Made by a program: the position numbers and the translations under genes. Below are positions 1 to 12,930 of a stretch of 64,000 nucleotides of DNA, one piece after another. The stretch comes from Spisula solida (Eukaryota > Mollusca > Bivalvia > Venerida > Mactridae): contig OX365955.1 of NCBI GenBank assembly GCA_947247005.1, forward strand, positions 36,497,822 through 36,561,821, read 5' to 3'. Under the pieces are notes generated by a model that was given only the letters and a program-made list of their open reading frames with translations, was not told the origin of the DNA and made no database searches. Positions within the stretch are counted from its first letter, which is position 1; every line of letters starts with the position of its first letter.

Positions 1-350
1 CAAGCAATCCCAAAGTAACTCGAGCAATCCCACAGTAACTCGAGCCAGCCAAAAGTATCCAAGCAAACCCAAAGTAATTCATACAAACCAAAAGAAACTG
101 AAGCAAATCCAAAGCAATCCATACAAACTAATGGTAACCCTAGCAATGCCAAAGTCACACCAGCAAAATCGAAGTATTACATGCAAAACCCAGAGTAACC
201 CAAGCAAGACCAAAATCTTGTAACAAACCTGAAGTAACCCATGCAATCCCAAAGTAACCCAACCAAACCAACTTTTCCAAACCAAATCAAAGTAACCGAC
301 TCATACCCAAAGTAAACCGATCACAACCGAAAGCCATTCGCAAAAAATGT
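1..350. repeat. Degenerate minisatellite, ~20-bp unit
   Basis: About 17 imperfect units of roughly 20 bp built on CCAAAGTAACYCAAGCAATC. The array is cut by the left edge, so its full length is unknown. Units are diverged and fade out near 350. The minus-strand open frame across it is an artefact of the periodicity. Confidence 0.8.
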
Positions 351-2165
351 AACTCAAACAAAATCAGAGAGACACTTGACAAAGAGCAAAAGCCCAGCAA
401 AAAGACTGCTTAACACGTGACACACTGACAATTTTAGAACAATTAAGACTAAACCTCCATGGTCATGATTTTGCTTCTTTGAATAAAACTATTCAATGAC
501 ATTGGCACCAGCTGACGAGACTTTTCATTGATTTAGTGTTTGTTCGAGGTTGTAATTAAGACAGACTTTCTAGAGAAAAGCCAACCTAGTATTTACACAA
601 GCCTTAATTACATGTTCAGTAAGATTCTTCTGGAGTGGACGAGTCTGTCATCATAAATAGAGATACACTGCTGTACACTATCTTGAAACATATATTGTAA
701 CTCGTTTAATGAATATTTTATGGCGTATGACAGGCCGTAGAATGAGATAACCATACTATTCTCGTCAAGTCATACCTTGTTAGACACATGCTGCAGTTTC
801 ATGAGAATGGCAGATGGTGCAAGACTTTCCCGATAATAGAGATTGATCAAATAGTTTATAAATACTGTAATTACTATTGTTATAAGTAATCATTATTATA
901 ATTATTATTATTATATAGTGTAATTATAGTATATCATAAGGCAATAACAGTTATCAGTAACCGTGTTTATATAGGAGGAAGCTGCTCTCCTTAAAACTGT
1001 ATTTTTTTACAATGTGCATATTCAAGGGGTAATAACTCCTGAGCAGGCATGGTGACCTATGCCTGTTTCATAATTCTATTTGTAACATGATGCGTGTATT
1101 GTGTTCATATACGTACAAAGCATGAACACATTGCTAGTATATCGATATAAGTTTTTTTTCGAAACAAAATGCAGCAAACGTCCTTGCAAACAGCTCAATA
1201 ATATGAATCGATGTACCAGGTTATGTATGTAAAAGCTCTTCACATCATGCATGTGTTCAACAAATTCGTGGAAAAACAAATGCTTTCATTTCTATTACTC
1301 TATCGATGTTGCTGAAACTTTGTCAGATAATAAATTAGCATATCACAAATACAAAATATTAAATACATTAAGTCAAAGCAAATATTTGGTAGAACAATCG
1401 TAGAAACAGTAACGTAATGTGTACCCGTATTACATAATACTGGTCGTGATGAGCATAGAAAGTCCAAGCTGTTTAAGAACATTAATCATTGATTGCAAAC
1501 AAGGACCGAACAGAAGATAATGATAAATCGCTCGCAACATAATCAGCCGAGCATAGAAAACTGAAATTAGACAGACGACAACAGACGATAACAGAGGACC
1601 ATCCTCATACATCAGTGGTTAGTCAAGTTCCCAGACTACTGTGATATCACAGGTGAAGAATACTCTGGTGATCGAGATTGCAGACGACAAGCACACGGCA
1701 CAACAACCAACGCCAAACTAAACTAGAAAATGAAACAAAACGGCTGCAAGTCCTGGTTTCAACTGTCAAAAGTCCTTAAAAGTAATCACTGTACATGTAA
1801 ACAACAAAAAGAAAATTAGTAAACGAATAGGGGTTCTTCGGCGAAAGAAAAGGAAACATGCAACTAAAAAACAACAAACCCTAATTTAGCAAAAAGTCGC
1901 AAAAAGTTTAGAAATCACTGTAAATGGTAACTTATATTCAACTTTGATGCTTCTTGGTCACAGCAAAAGTAACAACCCAGGTTCACCTAACCAGCTGATT
2001 CCCATAGGCAAAATACTTCTAAAGATGTGTGCGATATTACATATGTTTACTATTGTAACACCCGTGGGTGCTTATTTCCGTCGCAGGATGGCCGTTAATA
2101 TACATACTGTATACGTCAGGGATCCAAAGTAAACAAGAAACGCAATGTTCATTTCAAACAACTTG
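351..2165. other. Intergenic, no gene seen
   Basis: AT-rich sequence with a short TTA/ATT microsatellite near 898-915. Open frames here are under 70 codons, lack recognisable domains and have no splice-bounded coding bias that I can see. Confidence 0.5.
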
Positions 2166-2687
2166 TACAGTCCAGTTAGGAAACTATGACAATGACGTTG
2201 CAGTTTATGTGTACGCAAAAAGAATAAAACCATTGTCTAAACAGGTAGAGAGCGAATATAACATGTTAGTTTAGCATTGAAAGTATAGTTGTTTGTACAT
2301 TATAAGCCTTTATAATTGGGTTTACACCGTTATAATGGACTCGACCGCTGCGTCACTATGGAAGTCAAATTCGTGAGGTTGAAAAAAAACCATTTTGGTA
2401 CAGACGAGTATTCAAAATGTTAATATGGGGAGCAAATTACATGTACATGAGGCCAGACGGTGGTACTTCAAAATAAAATGAATGATACCATCTTTGTATA
2501 GTCCAGTCAGGATTATAATGCATTGACGCAGCGGTTGCGTCGACTTTCACTGTGTAAAACCAATTACATGCATTAAGGCTTATACAGACAGCTAAACTAA
2601 CATCACTATCTGTTCAGACAGTGGTCGTGATCTATAGTGTACACATAAACGACTACGTCACTGTCACCATATCCTAACTGGACTATA
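2166..2687. mobile_element. Fold-back DNA element, family F1 copy 1
   Basis: The ends are inverted copies: the left reads TACAGTCCAGTTAGGA and the right ends TCCTAACTGGACTATA. The arms (about 2166-2360 and 2500-2687) pair over most of their length, including the GTTTATGTGTAC and GCTAAAC/GTTTAGC stretches. No transposase is present. TA at both boundaries suggests mobilisation by a Tc1/mariner-type enzyme, which is inference. A second, larger relative lies at 25959-27203. Confidence 0.75.
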
Positions 2688-2899
2688 ATTTACAGATCTA
2701 CATCAAATCAACACAACAGTTCAACGTATATATACAGCTATACATGTACACATTTCTATCAGTCGCGACCAATGTTCATTAAATCCAAACATTTAACTAG
2801 ATAACGGTAACTTAACAGCCATATTATGTACACATTATTCCCTACAGACTTGAGACCGACGAGTCATTACACGCGTATCCCATCCCGAAGGGTGGGTAC

Positions 2900-3290
2900 A
2901 TAAATAAAAAATAAATATACCAGACTTATATAGCGCCCTTTTCATGCGAACGCACGTTCAAAGGCACTTTACTTTTTTTATTGCAGCCACAAGGGCGCAA
3001 GTGCATTTTCTACCAGTGCAGATACAGCCTGATCTGACCAGAGAGACAGACTGAGAGAAAGGTCTGAAGGGAGAGAGAGACATTAGATACAGGCATGTCC
3101 TGCAGAAGTGTGCCTAGCTCTTATTTCGAATAGACAGCCTGGTTCTTTAATGTGCCCGATGTATAGCACCGATACACATCTTCCTGGCACTTCCAGATAC
3201 TTTGCAGAAATGTCAAGTTCCGATGTCAGGGATTGAACCCACGACCTCTGGATTGACAGCCCCGTGCGTTACCACTGAGCTAAATCCGCT
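2900..3290 (-). mobile_element. tRNA-headed SINE, family S1 copy 1
   Basis: Read on the minus strand, it begins with a tRNA-like head (GCGGATTTAGCTCAGTGGTA as an A-box region, then GGGTTCAATCC as a B box). A roughly 300-bp body and an AT-rich tail near 2900-2925 follow. The same body, in the same order, recurs at 37199-37623. The B box and the element's length identify a Pol III-derived SINE; it is not a functional tRNA gene because no cloverleaf closes. Confidence 0.85.
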
Positions 3291-4334
3291 TATATACATA
3301 TTTTAAATATGACCAGAATTGTGTGACGCTCCTATAATATACAGGCTAGATGTCTATCACCGAAAGAAGTCTCGCACCAATGAGACGTCGCGGCGCGAAA
3401 CAGTCAGCCAATGGAATGCGTCATTACAACCGGCAAGTCTCGCAAATCTTTCAAGATTTCGCCATGTTGAAAGACTTTTCACTCGACTCAAATTGAATCA
3501 CGGTCAAATGTGCAATTATAAGACACGGACATTAGTCTTTCGTGATGTGTATAGACACTATGGAATATAAGGAATCGTTCCATATACATTAAGGTTGGTA
3601 AAACTTCCGATCTTTACTGAAAGATGCAGAAATACACGTGTGTCACAAAAGAAATAAGTGAAAGACATTTCGAAAACTGGCGGCCACAAATATTGTGACA
3701 AACGATGCTGAATCGGCCAATTACACATACTATAGTAACAGATAACATGATAACAATGTGACATATAACTTAATTCATCAACTTGCAATGATAATATTTT
3801 CGGTTATTTTAGTCGAAATTGCAGACAACCGGAAGTGAGCGAAACGGCGTTAAACATTTGTTACAAAACACGAATATCTGAAGATATTAGCCATGTACAA
3901 GTCTAGTATACACATATTATGCAATAAAACGATATAATGCGACCCTACAATCATTTCAAAGTCTGAAATAACCTCAATATCTCGAATAAACTGTTTGACA
4001 GATATCTTTCAATATCTTTCAAATGTCTGTCAAACTTCTCTCAATGTCTATCAAACATCTTTCAATGTCTATCAGTTACAGTAGGGCCTGTTTAAGGCTG
4101 TTTGTTCCTTATGAGTGTTATATTCTTTTATTATACCTCACGTGACCCCTCCGTGTATTTTCCCCATAGACCTTCCGTGTCAATTTCAACCGTTGAAACT
4201 GACAAGATTTACTAAAAATAGCAACAAATTATTAGAAACTTATACGGACTGAGATTGTACATGTAAAATTCTAAGTTCTGCTTACATTTGTTGATTTTTT
4301 ATTTTGCAAAATGGTTGTAATTTTGTTCGGTATA
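3291..4334. other. Intergenic, no gene seen
   Basis: No recognisable gene. A short GAAACGGCGTTAAAC stretch at about 3840 matches the 3' part of a repeat seen again near 39340, suggesting a small SINE relic. Near 4000-4080 there are imperfect direct repeats of a TCTTTCAATGTCTATCA-like word. Confidence 0.5.
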
Positions 4335-4486
4335 ATAAAATAAATAACACATGGCTGCTCCGGTGACAGTAAATAATACCAACCCTTGAATAGGCATATC
4401 ACCATCGGCTTCGCCTCGGGTGATATTACTATTCTCGGGTTGGTATTATTTACCATCACCCTCACAGCCATGTGTTATTTATATAA
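4335..4486. mobile_element. Fold-back MITE / long hairpin
   Basis: Two arms of about 60 bp are inverted copies. AAATAACACATGGCTG on the left mirrors CAGCCATGTGTTATTT on the right, and the ACCAACCC/GGGTTGGT blocks also pair. A short central loop around CGGCTTCGCCTCGG joins the arms. The structure is that of a non-autonomous fold-back element. Confidence 0.8.
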
Positions 4487-5566
4487 TGTAAATCAATGTC
4501 AAATGTAGTTACATGTATAAGTAACAACCCAAGGTTGTTACACTATATACGCAACGCTGAGCTGCGAACTAGAAATATCGTGTAATTTAAATACTCAGAT
4601 TGACGCAAAGATACAACTTTGAAGTCAAATTAACGTTTGCAAAACATGGTTTTTATATGCGAGGGGAAACTGTTGTCAATGTGAAGTTAAATGTGTCATA
4701 ATAAGATTTTCAGACCAGCTGACGTCGCGCTTCGCATTTGGAAATTAATTGGTTTTCAATAACATCCTTGACATTTGGTTTTACGACTTTTTGGTATTTC
4801 TGACAACAGAATAATGAACATGACGCCTGTGTCCTTACTGAAATATGTTGAATGCCCTATTTATTACATATTTTTGTTTCATTCATAAAATTCAACAAAA
4901 CATTATTGCGGTAAATTACGGTCACCGACCAGTAATACGAATTTTATGAAATAAGGAAGTAAGTAAATGTTTATAGTTTATTAAAGTGACATGAAAGTAT
5001 AACCTGGTTATATCAATAATTCTAACACGATCTGCGGATTAATCGTTTAAATATAGAGCGGACCTAACAATGTATTATTACCCCCATAAAACATACCTAT
5101 CAAATTGGCTGTTTCTATTTACGCCCAGTATCACGTGACATATTTATGAATGAATGAACGTAAACTTTATAGTAAAATTTCTACGAGTCACGATGAAAAG
5201 GCGAGTTGCACGAGAATCCACTGTTACAGCTATGGCGCATCTATTTTTAGAAACTCCAATATACTCTAGAAACCAAGTTTTATTAAAGCTTCTGATAATC
5301 AATTAATTTATATTTTTCATTTTATGAAATAGATACCATATACTCGTATTATTAAAATTGTTTCAATGTTTAAAATGTGGTATTTCCTTCAGAAAATTAC
5401 GAAGGTCGTTTTCATTAACGAGGGAGGTAATTGTACCAGCTAATAAGCCACTCAATTTCAGCGTGGAATTATGTTCAATGTCAAATGGGTAAAAATGGAA
5501 TGCGCGCAGTTAAATAGTGCGGGATGTTATCGTATTTAGAATCGAAATAAAAACTCTGTTCTTGTA
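4487..5566. other. Intergenic, no gene seen
   Basis: AT-rich, with no open frame of note and no repeat that I could match elsewhere in the window. Confidence 0.5.
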
Positions 5567-5690
5567 TATTGTCGGTGAATAAAACACGGGCACTCGTTCG
5601 GATGCGGAAAATTAAATCACTCGTGCTACGCACTCGTGATTTAATTTTTCCGCATTCGAACTCATGCCCGTGTTTTATTCACCGACAATA
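5567..5690. mobile_element. Near-perfect hairpin element
   Basis: TATTGTCGGTGAATAAAACA at the left end is mirrored by TGTTTTATTCACCGACAATA at the right. The arms continue inward for about 55 bp to a loop around CTCGTGCTACGCACTCG. The arms are almost uninterrupted, so the insertion looks young compared with most repeats here. It abuts the 3' end of the LINE that follows. Confidence 0.85.
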
Positions 5691-5702
5691 AACGCGAACA
5701 GA

Positions 5703-7190
5703 TTTTTATTTCTTTTTTTTTTCCAGCTATGTCAAATAGCCCATTTAATTTCCCCGTCATAGGTGAGAAAGGGTCGGGGAACCATCCCTCATCTCACCTT
5801 ACAAATATGCATAAATATATGTATTGGTAAAGTAAATAAAACACAACAAAGTGAATCAGAGATAGTCAATAGTTAAACTTGGAGAGAAAAAAAATGTATA
5901 GGCAATGTGTTGGTTGCAGTCAATTGTGTATTAATGACGTAAAAAACTGTTACATAGTTATGTGATCCAGGAAATGTCTGATTAAAGTGTGTGGTTTATT
6001 TTGTGTTTTAAGTATTTGTATGGCCAGTTTCAGTTCATTTGTAAGGATGCATTTTATGTTGTGTTGTTTTGTTCTTCTTTCGGCTATAAGGTATGTTTTA
6101 TAGATGCTGAACGCTATTAGGTTGATGATGATGTTAATATTGGTATATTCTCTCAGTTCTGCTTTGTATCCCAAAACTATGTATTTTAAATTTCTGAAAT
6201 TATGATTGTAGCCAAGATGTTTAAAGGCCGTATTAACCTGCGTCCATAGTAATGTTGTACAAGGACATTCAATGAAAAAGTGCACATAGTTTTCAACAGC
6301 ATGGCAGTGAAGACATGAGGATGAATTAAAAATTCTCCATTTCATGAGGTTTTCATTTGTTGCAATGATATTGTGTACTAGTTTGTATTTGAATTGTTTT
6401 ACCCTGTTATCTAAACAAGTTGCTTTCCATCCATTATAGAAAAGAGTCCAATAAAAATGTGGTTTGTCTAAAGTACGTTCCCAAAATTTATGAACGTATG
6501 GAAGTTCTGATTTTTGTTGTATAAAATCATTATAGAAATCTTTGTTTTGCATCTTTTTGAAAGGATGTTTAAGCCTGTCAAGTTGTAGCTTTAAGTTTGT
6601 TTGAACTTTTGTTGGGTAAGACTCTTCTGTCTGTACTAGTCTTTTCCATTCTAATGGTATCGATTGTCTGAGAATGTTTATTTCTGCTATCCAGTTTGTT
6701 TTGTTTTTTAGCTTGTTTAGTATGAAAGTTTCATTGATTTGACCTTTTTTATCCAATATGTCGTTTAAAAAGTAGATATCCGAGTTTATCCAGTTCTGGT
6801 GAAATAACGTGATGCTTGATTTTGATTTTATGTGTTTATTACCCCAGAGTACTTCTTTTCTGATTTCTCTGAATGACTTAGGTAACTGTTTATTATTATT
6901 GTTTTGAAATTCGAGCCATACTGCTAGAATGTCACTGTAAAAAGTTGAAAGTTTGTGTTTGATTGCCGGTAGGCTTTTTTCAGAGCCAGGATTGGTATAA
7001 AAGAGGAGCAGATTTTTACCATATTGATTGAGGTAAAATTTCGGAATTATTTTCCAATTCGCTGTTGTATCGTTTTCTAAGAATTTTTTTAACCAACTAA
7101 GTCGCAGTGCTTTAATATAAGAAGGGATATATTTATTTCTTAAGTAATGGGCTATAGAAATACATTGAGTACATATTAAAGAAACGCTAG
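5703..7190 (-). pseudogene. 5'-truncated LINE, ORF2 C-terminal region
   Basis: This is the C-terminal part of a non-LTR retrotransposon polyprotein (endonuclease/reverse transcriptase), read on the minus strand. One frame is open from roughly 7150 to a stop at 5950, about 400 codons. It carries the feature typical of LINE C-termini: a cysteine/histidine cluster (SSSCLHCHAVENYVHFFIEC) followed by a leucine-tryptophan pair, as in the zinc-binding RVT tail. Upstream, a SWLKKFLE stretch resembles the region just after the reverse-transcriptase core. The catalytic domains themselves are missing. A run of A on the minus strand at about 5703-5722 looks like the insertion's poly(A) tail. No upstream in-frame ATG is needed, because the fragment is truncated. 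The clade (CR1/L2-like or other) was not determined. Confidence 0.8.
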
Positions 7191-7620
7191 AAAGGATTAA
7201 TTTTGGTCAGGCTACTGCCTCCTTCGATGACCACACATACATGTACATGTATATAGGTATTTGCCACAAAGAATTATGAGTTTGTATGTTTTGATTGTTA
7301 TCTCCTTGTAGTCAGCAAATTGTTCCTGTTACAGAAATACTCAAATACTTAATGAACGCTTCGATTCTCTGAGAAAAATGCTATTTTAACAACTTGCATT
7401 TAATAACCTTCAGATCAGAGTCGCATGTGAACACAGTTTAAGAACTCAAGTGGAGATATCTGGAAACAAGTAGACAAACATGGTTGATATGTGTATTACA
7501 GGAATAACCTGTAGCCCTCAGGAGAAAATGCAATCGCCATTTTGACACGGAGGATTACATGACATCTTATAGTTATTATGTCAAACAACATAAACCATTT
7601 GTGCTTTTCTGGTCACGGCA
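7191..7620. other. Intergenic, no gene seen
   Basis: Nothing recognised; a short ACATGTACATGTATA run occurs near 7240. Confidence 0.4.
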
Positions 7621-7720
7621 CCCGCCCATACGTATTTACACCCGTCCATACGTATTTACACCCGCCCATACGTATTTACACCCGTCCATACGTATTTACA
7701 CCCGCCCATACGTATTTACA
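7621..7720. repeat. 20-bp tandem repeat, five copies
   Basis: Five exact-length units of CCCGCCCATACGTATTTACA. A C/T change (CCCGCC versus CCCGTC) alternates strictly from unit to unit, so the array is really a 40-bp dimer repeated. Confidence 0.95.
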
Positions 7721-7872
7721 CCGTTTTAGGATTGAAAATTTTCATTTGATGACAAAATTTATGCAATGTACACCTTTCTGTGGAGATTATATTCTTAATA
7801 AGTGTATGATACTTTGTAAGGTCATTTTGTTATGGCATGCGAACTTTTGTTCAAATAGCCTAATAGTTGTTC

Positions 7873-8022
7873 TAGGGCGGTATTCAATATTTACATTACT
7901 TGACTTAAGGATAAGGACAACCAATCAGATCACAACATATTAAACTCTTGGTCAGTAACGGGCGATATGATTGCCTATCCTTCGTCTCCAATTAAATAAG
8001 ATCAATATTGAATACCACCCCA
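7873..8022. mobile_element. MITE, family M2 copy 1
   Basis: The terminal inverted repeats are TAGGGCGGTATTCAATATT on the left and AATATTGAATACCACCCC on the right, enclosing 150 bp. The interior carries GACTTAAGGATAAGGACAAC and CGATATGATTG..CTATCCTT. A partial copy lies at 39542-39657. It has no coding capacity. Confidence 0.85.
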
Positions 8023-8740
8023 GATATAGGTTTATGGAGTTAAGATGACTAATTGACTAGTATATCAAATGAAACCACAGGTAGCTGTGTCAAGTTTTTA
8101 TAATGAAACAGTGACATAAATACATCAAACTCTTTTTTGGGAGGTATATGTTAGTAATAATACAACTATCTAGATCTATACCCCCATTGAAAGACTTGCA
8201 CTGTTGTACTTTGATAAAGCACAAAGTTTGTTTATGTAGAATGATCTCGCCAATTTTGATTTTTACTAAACAAGCTAAAATCACATGATGTGGCATGATG
8301 TGGCATGTGATGTTTACGTTATAAAATATACGTGATGTGGTATAGCAACAACAACTTATCGACGTTGTTGTTGTACATGATATATAAATCATGAGCTTGA
8401 GTAAGTGATAATCATGTATTACATGCACAGTATGGCACTTATTTATAATGACTTGTTGTTGCCATGAATATACGTAAAACTTGTGTTAGGTACAATGACC
8501 GTACCAAAATGACGTCATATCTCCCCGCGTCAACATGTAAATTGTTTTCGCAAATAATTGCCATTGCATATCCTCATAGTCTATTGTTGTGTACGTATTT
8601 TGATGTTTTATCATGATCTGTGTGTGGCGGCACTGTCTATGAATTGGCTGTACAATGTGGTATAGCTTCCTTAACAAGATATTTTACTCGTTTTTTATGC
8701 ACGTGTGAGGGTACCGCCTTAATCCTCCTTCAATAAGATA
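8023..8740. other. Intergenic, no gene seen
   Basis: A short direct duplication of GTGGCATGATGTGGCATGTG near 8290; otherwise unremarkable. Confidence 0.4.
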
Positions 8741-8935
8741 TAAACGGGTGGCACAATTGTCGAGTGGGTAATGCTCTTGAATCGAGAGGTCCCTGGTTGG
8801 ATTCTCGTTCGGGCCACTGGGTCAAGCCTGAAACGCTTTTTCAGTGTTTCCTACCCTAAAAAACAACGATTCCATTCGGAAAAGCAAGGGTAGCGTACCC
8901 GGATTCCTTATATCACACAACTGTCTCTTCCCTCG
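8741..8935 (+). mobile_element. tRNA-headed SINE, family S2 copy 1
   Basis: The head GGGTGGCACAATTGTCGAGT is followed by a B-box-like GGTTGGATTCTCG, then the conserved TTTTTCAGTGTTTCC and a block around GGGTAGCGTACCCGGATTCC. The same order is seen on the minus strand at 60110-60437, in the DEF8 upstream region. The type is a tRNA-derived SINE. Confidence 0.75.
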
Positions 8936-9894
8936 ACGTTGGAAGTCTTTGGTCAATCTGTCAGAGAAATAACCGAATGAATACGCACACTTACGACTGT
9001 CCCAGGTAAACACAAACACATTTACAAGATATAAAGGACAAAACGTAATCATATGTATAACGTTGATGCAGTCGATCAGCAAAGTTAAAATTACGAGACA
9101 TGATCGACGCTCAAGCTGTACGTTAAAATAGTTAATTGGTAATACCTTTCAAGAAAAATACGAGTATAGCATGGTTTGGGGGATTACACGTATAAACGAA
9201 TGATTTCATTAGACAATGTCTATGAACGGTAACCTAGTCTATATAGGAAACCGTCATCATTCAACAATAGAATATATAATCGTGTAATAAAACACTTATC
9301 CAGTAGCTTCCAAACAATAAGGAGCATTTTTGCATTTCCCTCGAGTGATGTTACATTGACGTTAATGGCCTGTTTTCATACATCGCGTGAGTTGCTTGGT
9401 TTTATTGGATCTCTACTGTTGCCTTTTTGGTCAATTGGTTACATCATTAAACTTATTATCCCTTCTAAATTGGTAAAAAAAATAAAACTTAGAAAACAAT
9501 GCACTGAATTTAGATATTTTTTATCACGTAGTAAGTAAGTCAGCCTATGGTGTATGTGAACTGTGAACACTCCCAACCTCCCGAACACGGGAACAGAATG
9601 AACGTGTCTGGTGTGTGATTTACGCCCGTCTTGACGCGCTGCTGGCACCATTGCTACAGCTGCTTTGGTAACACAATGAACCACATTTATAACCTAGTTC
9701 GATGTAAGGAACTCCTGCTCGCAGTCAATTCAATATCAATATCAGTATATTACACGTATGTTGTTAATGTACCCGCCGCCTAATGTTTAACGCGACGAAC
9801 ATGAATACTGTTCTTATGCCAATAAACTGAAACTGTTAATAATCAATATACTTGTTATTTATTTGTACAGAAGCAGCCATTGGAGGCCGACAAA
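8936..9894. other. Intergenic, no gene seen
   Basis: No domain-bearing frame or matching repeat found. Confidence 0.4.
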
Positions 9895-10045
9895 AATGGG
9901 TAATTTGTGTCCCAAACAATAAGGGTCATGTAGATAATTTGTGTCACAAACAATAAGGGTCATGTAGATAATTTGTGTCCCAAACAATAAGGGTCATGTG
10001 GATATATTGTCTCACAAACAATAAGGGGCATGTAGATAATTTTAA
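9895..10045. repeat. 34-bp tandem repeat, four copies
   Basis: Four copies of a 34-bp unit containing CAAACAATAAGGGTCATGTA. The last two carry substitutions (GTCTCACA, AAGGGGCA), so the right side is decaying. Confidence 0.9.
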
Positions 10046-11770
10046 AGACAAAGGCAACCTTAAGATATAAAATAATTAAAAGTAAGATTTAGCTTTCTAG
10101 TTTACTTCAATAACTGGATAATCTTGTGAGTTAACTATAAATAGGAGAAAATATCATTTAAAAGACCATATAACGCTTAAAATGGTATTACATGTACAGA
10201 AGTTAATGAGACTCGAGCTAAAAATTAGTTACTTATTTCAAACGCTTAGGGAAGCAAAAGGATCATATTCGATTTTAATAAAAAATATATGGAAGTAAAC
10301 TGCAAAAATTGTAGATTACTTCAATAACTGGACAAATGTTGTCAAATAGTGCTTTTGATAACTTTTGATGAGTTAAAGATTTCGCCACTCTATATTTCAA
10401 AAGGCTCAAAGTGACCGATAACGGCTAATCCAGTGTCTCGAAAAGGTGTTATAAGGTAGACAATTTTGACATTAAGCCAGCAAAATGGCTTAGATTTCTT
10501 GGTATGATGCTACTGTCTGTTCGAGCGTTCGCTCAACCGGAACTATATCTCAGTAACTGTTAAGGTCAGGGTACCGTTTTATCAAAGCATTTACGGATAT
10601 TGTACAGTTACGCACAAATTTAATTTTTTCATAATGTTTGAACAAATACAGATTAGGAACTTACCAGTATGTGGTTTGAAGGAATGCATTTACTGAAACA
10701 TCATTAAATTACAGACTCCCTTATCACAATTTGCAACTGTTAATGAATTACATAGGTTTTAAATTTGACTTTAATATTATCGTAAGTGCTTTGATAAAAC
10801 ATTGCCAGAAGTGTGTAATTTATCTTAATACAAATGTTACTATAGGGATATGCGTAGTTATGATACTTAATTATGAATAACTGGCTATTTAGACATCTGC
10901 CGTGCGTGTCTCAAACGTTTTCAATCAATATTCATTGACAAAAGCTAATCTGCAACTGAATGTTCATTTTTTACGTGTACTGATGAAGTTACTTTTATTG
11001 CGACAAAATGGTTAGGCTGGGCACATTATGTCATATGGACGTTTGTCATTTTTAGTTACTCATGCTAAATTCCTTTTATAGTGTACAATTACATTGACTA
11101 TATCAGATTTGTGATTGCCACTTCGAATCTAACATGATGCTAATTCTGTAATTACGCATTCTTAGCAATTTATATAGAAGTACATACCTGCGGGTATGTC
11201 GGAAATAGATTATCTGATAAAAGAAACATCTTGAGAACATATTTACTACTGATCGGCGTTATACAGTGTTATACAGTATTGAAACTAGCATCTAACCAGA
11301 GTTATTTTGTTTCTGAAACAATTATTTGGAATTGTGTTACCCTACTTCAGTGTTATATAAGTGCCGACTTCCAGACGCTACGACATGATTCCAAGACGTG
11401 GTGGTGCCGATTCAACGGAAATTATAGTATGTTTCCTCGATGTTACAGAGGCAAGAATCAAGCATGTTAATTTATTGAAAAAGTAAGTCTGCAATTTGAC
11501 ATGGTACAATACAAACCAATGCATAAGAAAAATATAAACAAAATCATTCGAGTCGATTCAACGATTTTGCAGTGTCAATTGCACGGTATTGAGCTGGTCC
11601 CCTGATGTTACCTGGCCGAGCATCGATCAAATTTCATTACGGATATTAACAGGACTACGGACATATTGGAGTTTTAGTTTTACAGCTATACATGTATATA
11701 CGCTTCCGTCGGCTATAGACTTAATCTTGATTCTTTCATTGTATTGACATGACTGCTAACAGGACGATAT
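10046..11770. other. Intergenic, no gene seen
   Basis: AT-rich. The 79-codon open frame at 11231-11470 shows no recognisable family and I do not call it a gene. Confidence 0.5.
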
Positions 11771-11774
11771 ATGT

Positions 11775-12930
11775 GTGTTAGTCCTACAGGACCATATAGG
11801 TGAGTTAGTCCTTCAGGACCATATAGGTGTGTTAGTCCTACAGGACCATATAGGTGTGTTAGTCCTACAGGATCATATAGGTGTGTTAGTCCTACAGGAC
11901 CATATAGGTGTGTTAGTCCTACAGAACCATATAGGTGTGTTAGTCCTACAGGACCTTATAGGTGTGTTAGTCCTACAGGACCATATAGGTGTGTTAGTCC
12001 TACAGGACCATATAGGTGTGTTAGTCCTACAGGACCATATAGGTGTGTTAGTCCTACAGGACCATATAGGTGTGTTAGTTCTACAGGACCATATAGGTGT
12101 GTTAGTCCTACAGAACCAAAGAGGTGTGTTAGTCCTACAGGACCATATAGGTGTGTTAGTCTTACAGGACCATATAGGTGTGTTAGTCCTACAGAACCAA
12201 AGATGTGTGTTAGTCCTACAGGACCATATAGGTGTGTTAGTCCTACAGGACCATATAGGTGTGTTAGTCCTACAGGACCATATAGGTGTGTTAGTCCTAC
12301 AGAACCAAAGAGGTGTGTTAGTCCTACAGGACCATATAGGTGTGTTAGTCTTACAGGACCATATAGGTGTGTTAGTCCTACAGAACCAAAGAGGTGTGTT
12401 AGTCCTACAGGACCATATAGGTGTGTTAGTCCTACAGAACCAAAGAGGTGTGTTAGTCCTACAGGACCATATAGGTGTGTTAGTCCTACAGGACCATATA
12501 GGTGTGTTAGTCCTACAGGACCATATAGGTGTGTTAGTCCTACAGAACCAAAGAGGTGTGTTAGTCCTACAGGACCATATAGGTGTGTTAGTCTTACAGG
12601 ACCATATAGGTGTGTTAGTCCTACAGGACCATATAGGTGTGTTAGTCCTACAGGACCATATAGGTGTGTTAGTCCTACAGAACCAAAGAGGTGTGTTAGT
12701 CCTTCAGGACCATATAGGTGTGTTAGTCTTACAGGACCATATAGGTGTGTTAGTCCTACAGGACCATATAGGTGTGTTAGTCCTACAGAACCAAAGAGGT
12801 GTGTTAGTCCTACAGGACCATATAGGTGTGTTAGTCTTACAGGACCATATAGGTGTGTTAGTCCTACAGGACCATATAGGTGTGTTAGTCCTACAGAACC
12901 AAAGAGGTGTGTTAGTCCTACAAACTAGGT
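11775..12930. repeat. 27-bp minisatellite with higher-order structure, ~42 units
   Basis: The 27-bp unit contains GTGTGTTAGTCCTACAGGAC. There are two unit types: A (GACCATATA at its end) and B (GAACCAAAGA). The left 12 units are all of type A. From about 12110, nine B units appear, separated by 2,3,2,1,3,4,3,3 A units, and a third variant (CTTACAGG) often sits in the middle of an A run. The right end is a repeated 4-unit block of 108 bp. Because 27 is a multiple of 3, long open frames run through two frames of one strand (391 and 241 codons). They are a consequence of the repeat and are not called as genes. Confidence 0.95.

Noticed and set aside
2900..3290. tRNA gene on the minus strand
   Set aside because: A and B boxes are present but acceptor and anticodon arms do not close, and the same head is followed by the same body at 37.2 kb, so it is a SINE.
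3319..3570. 83-codon plus-strand frame
   Set aside because: Begins at a non-ATG codon and has no recognisable domain.
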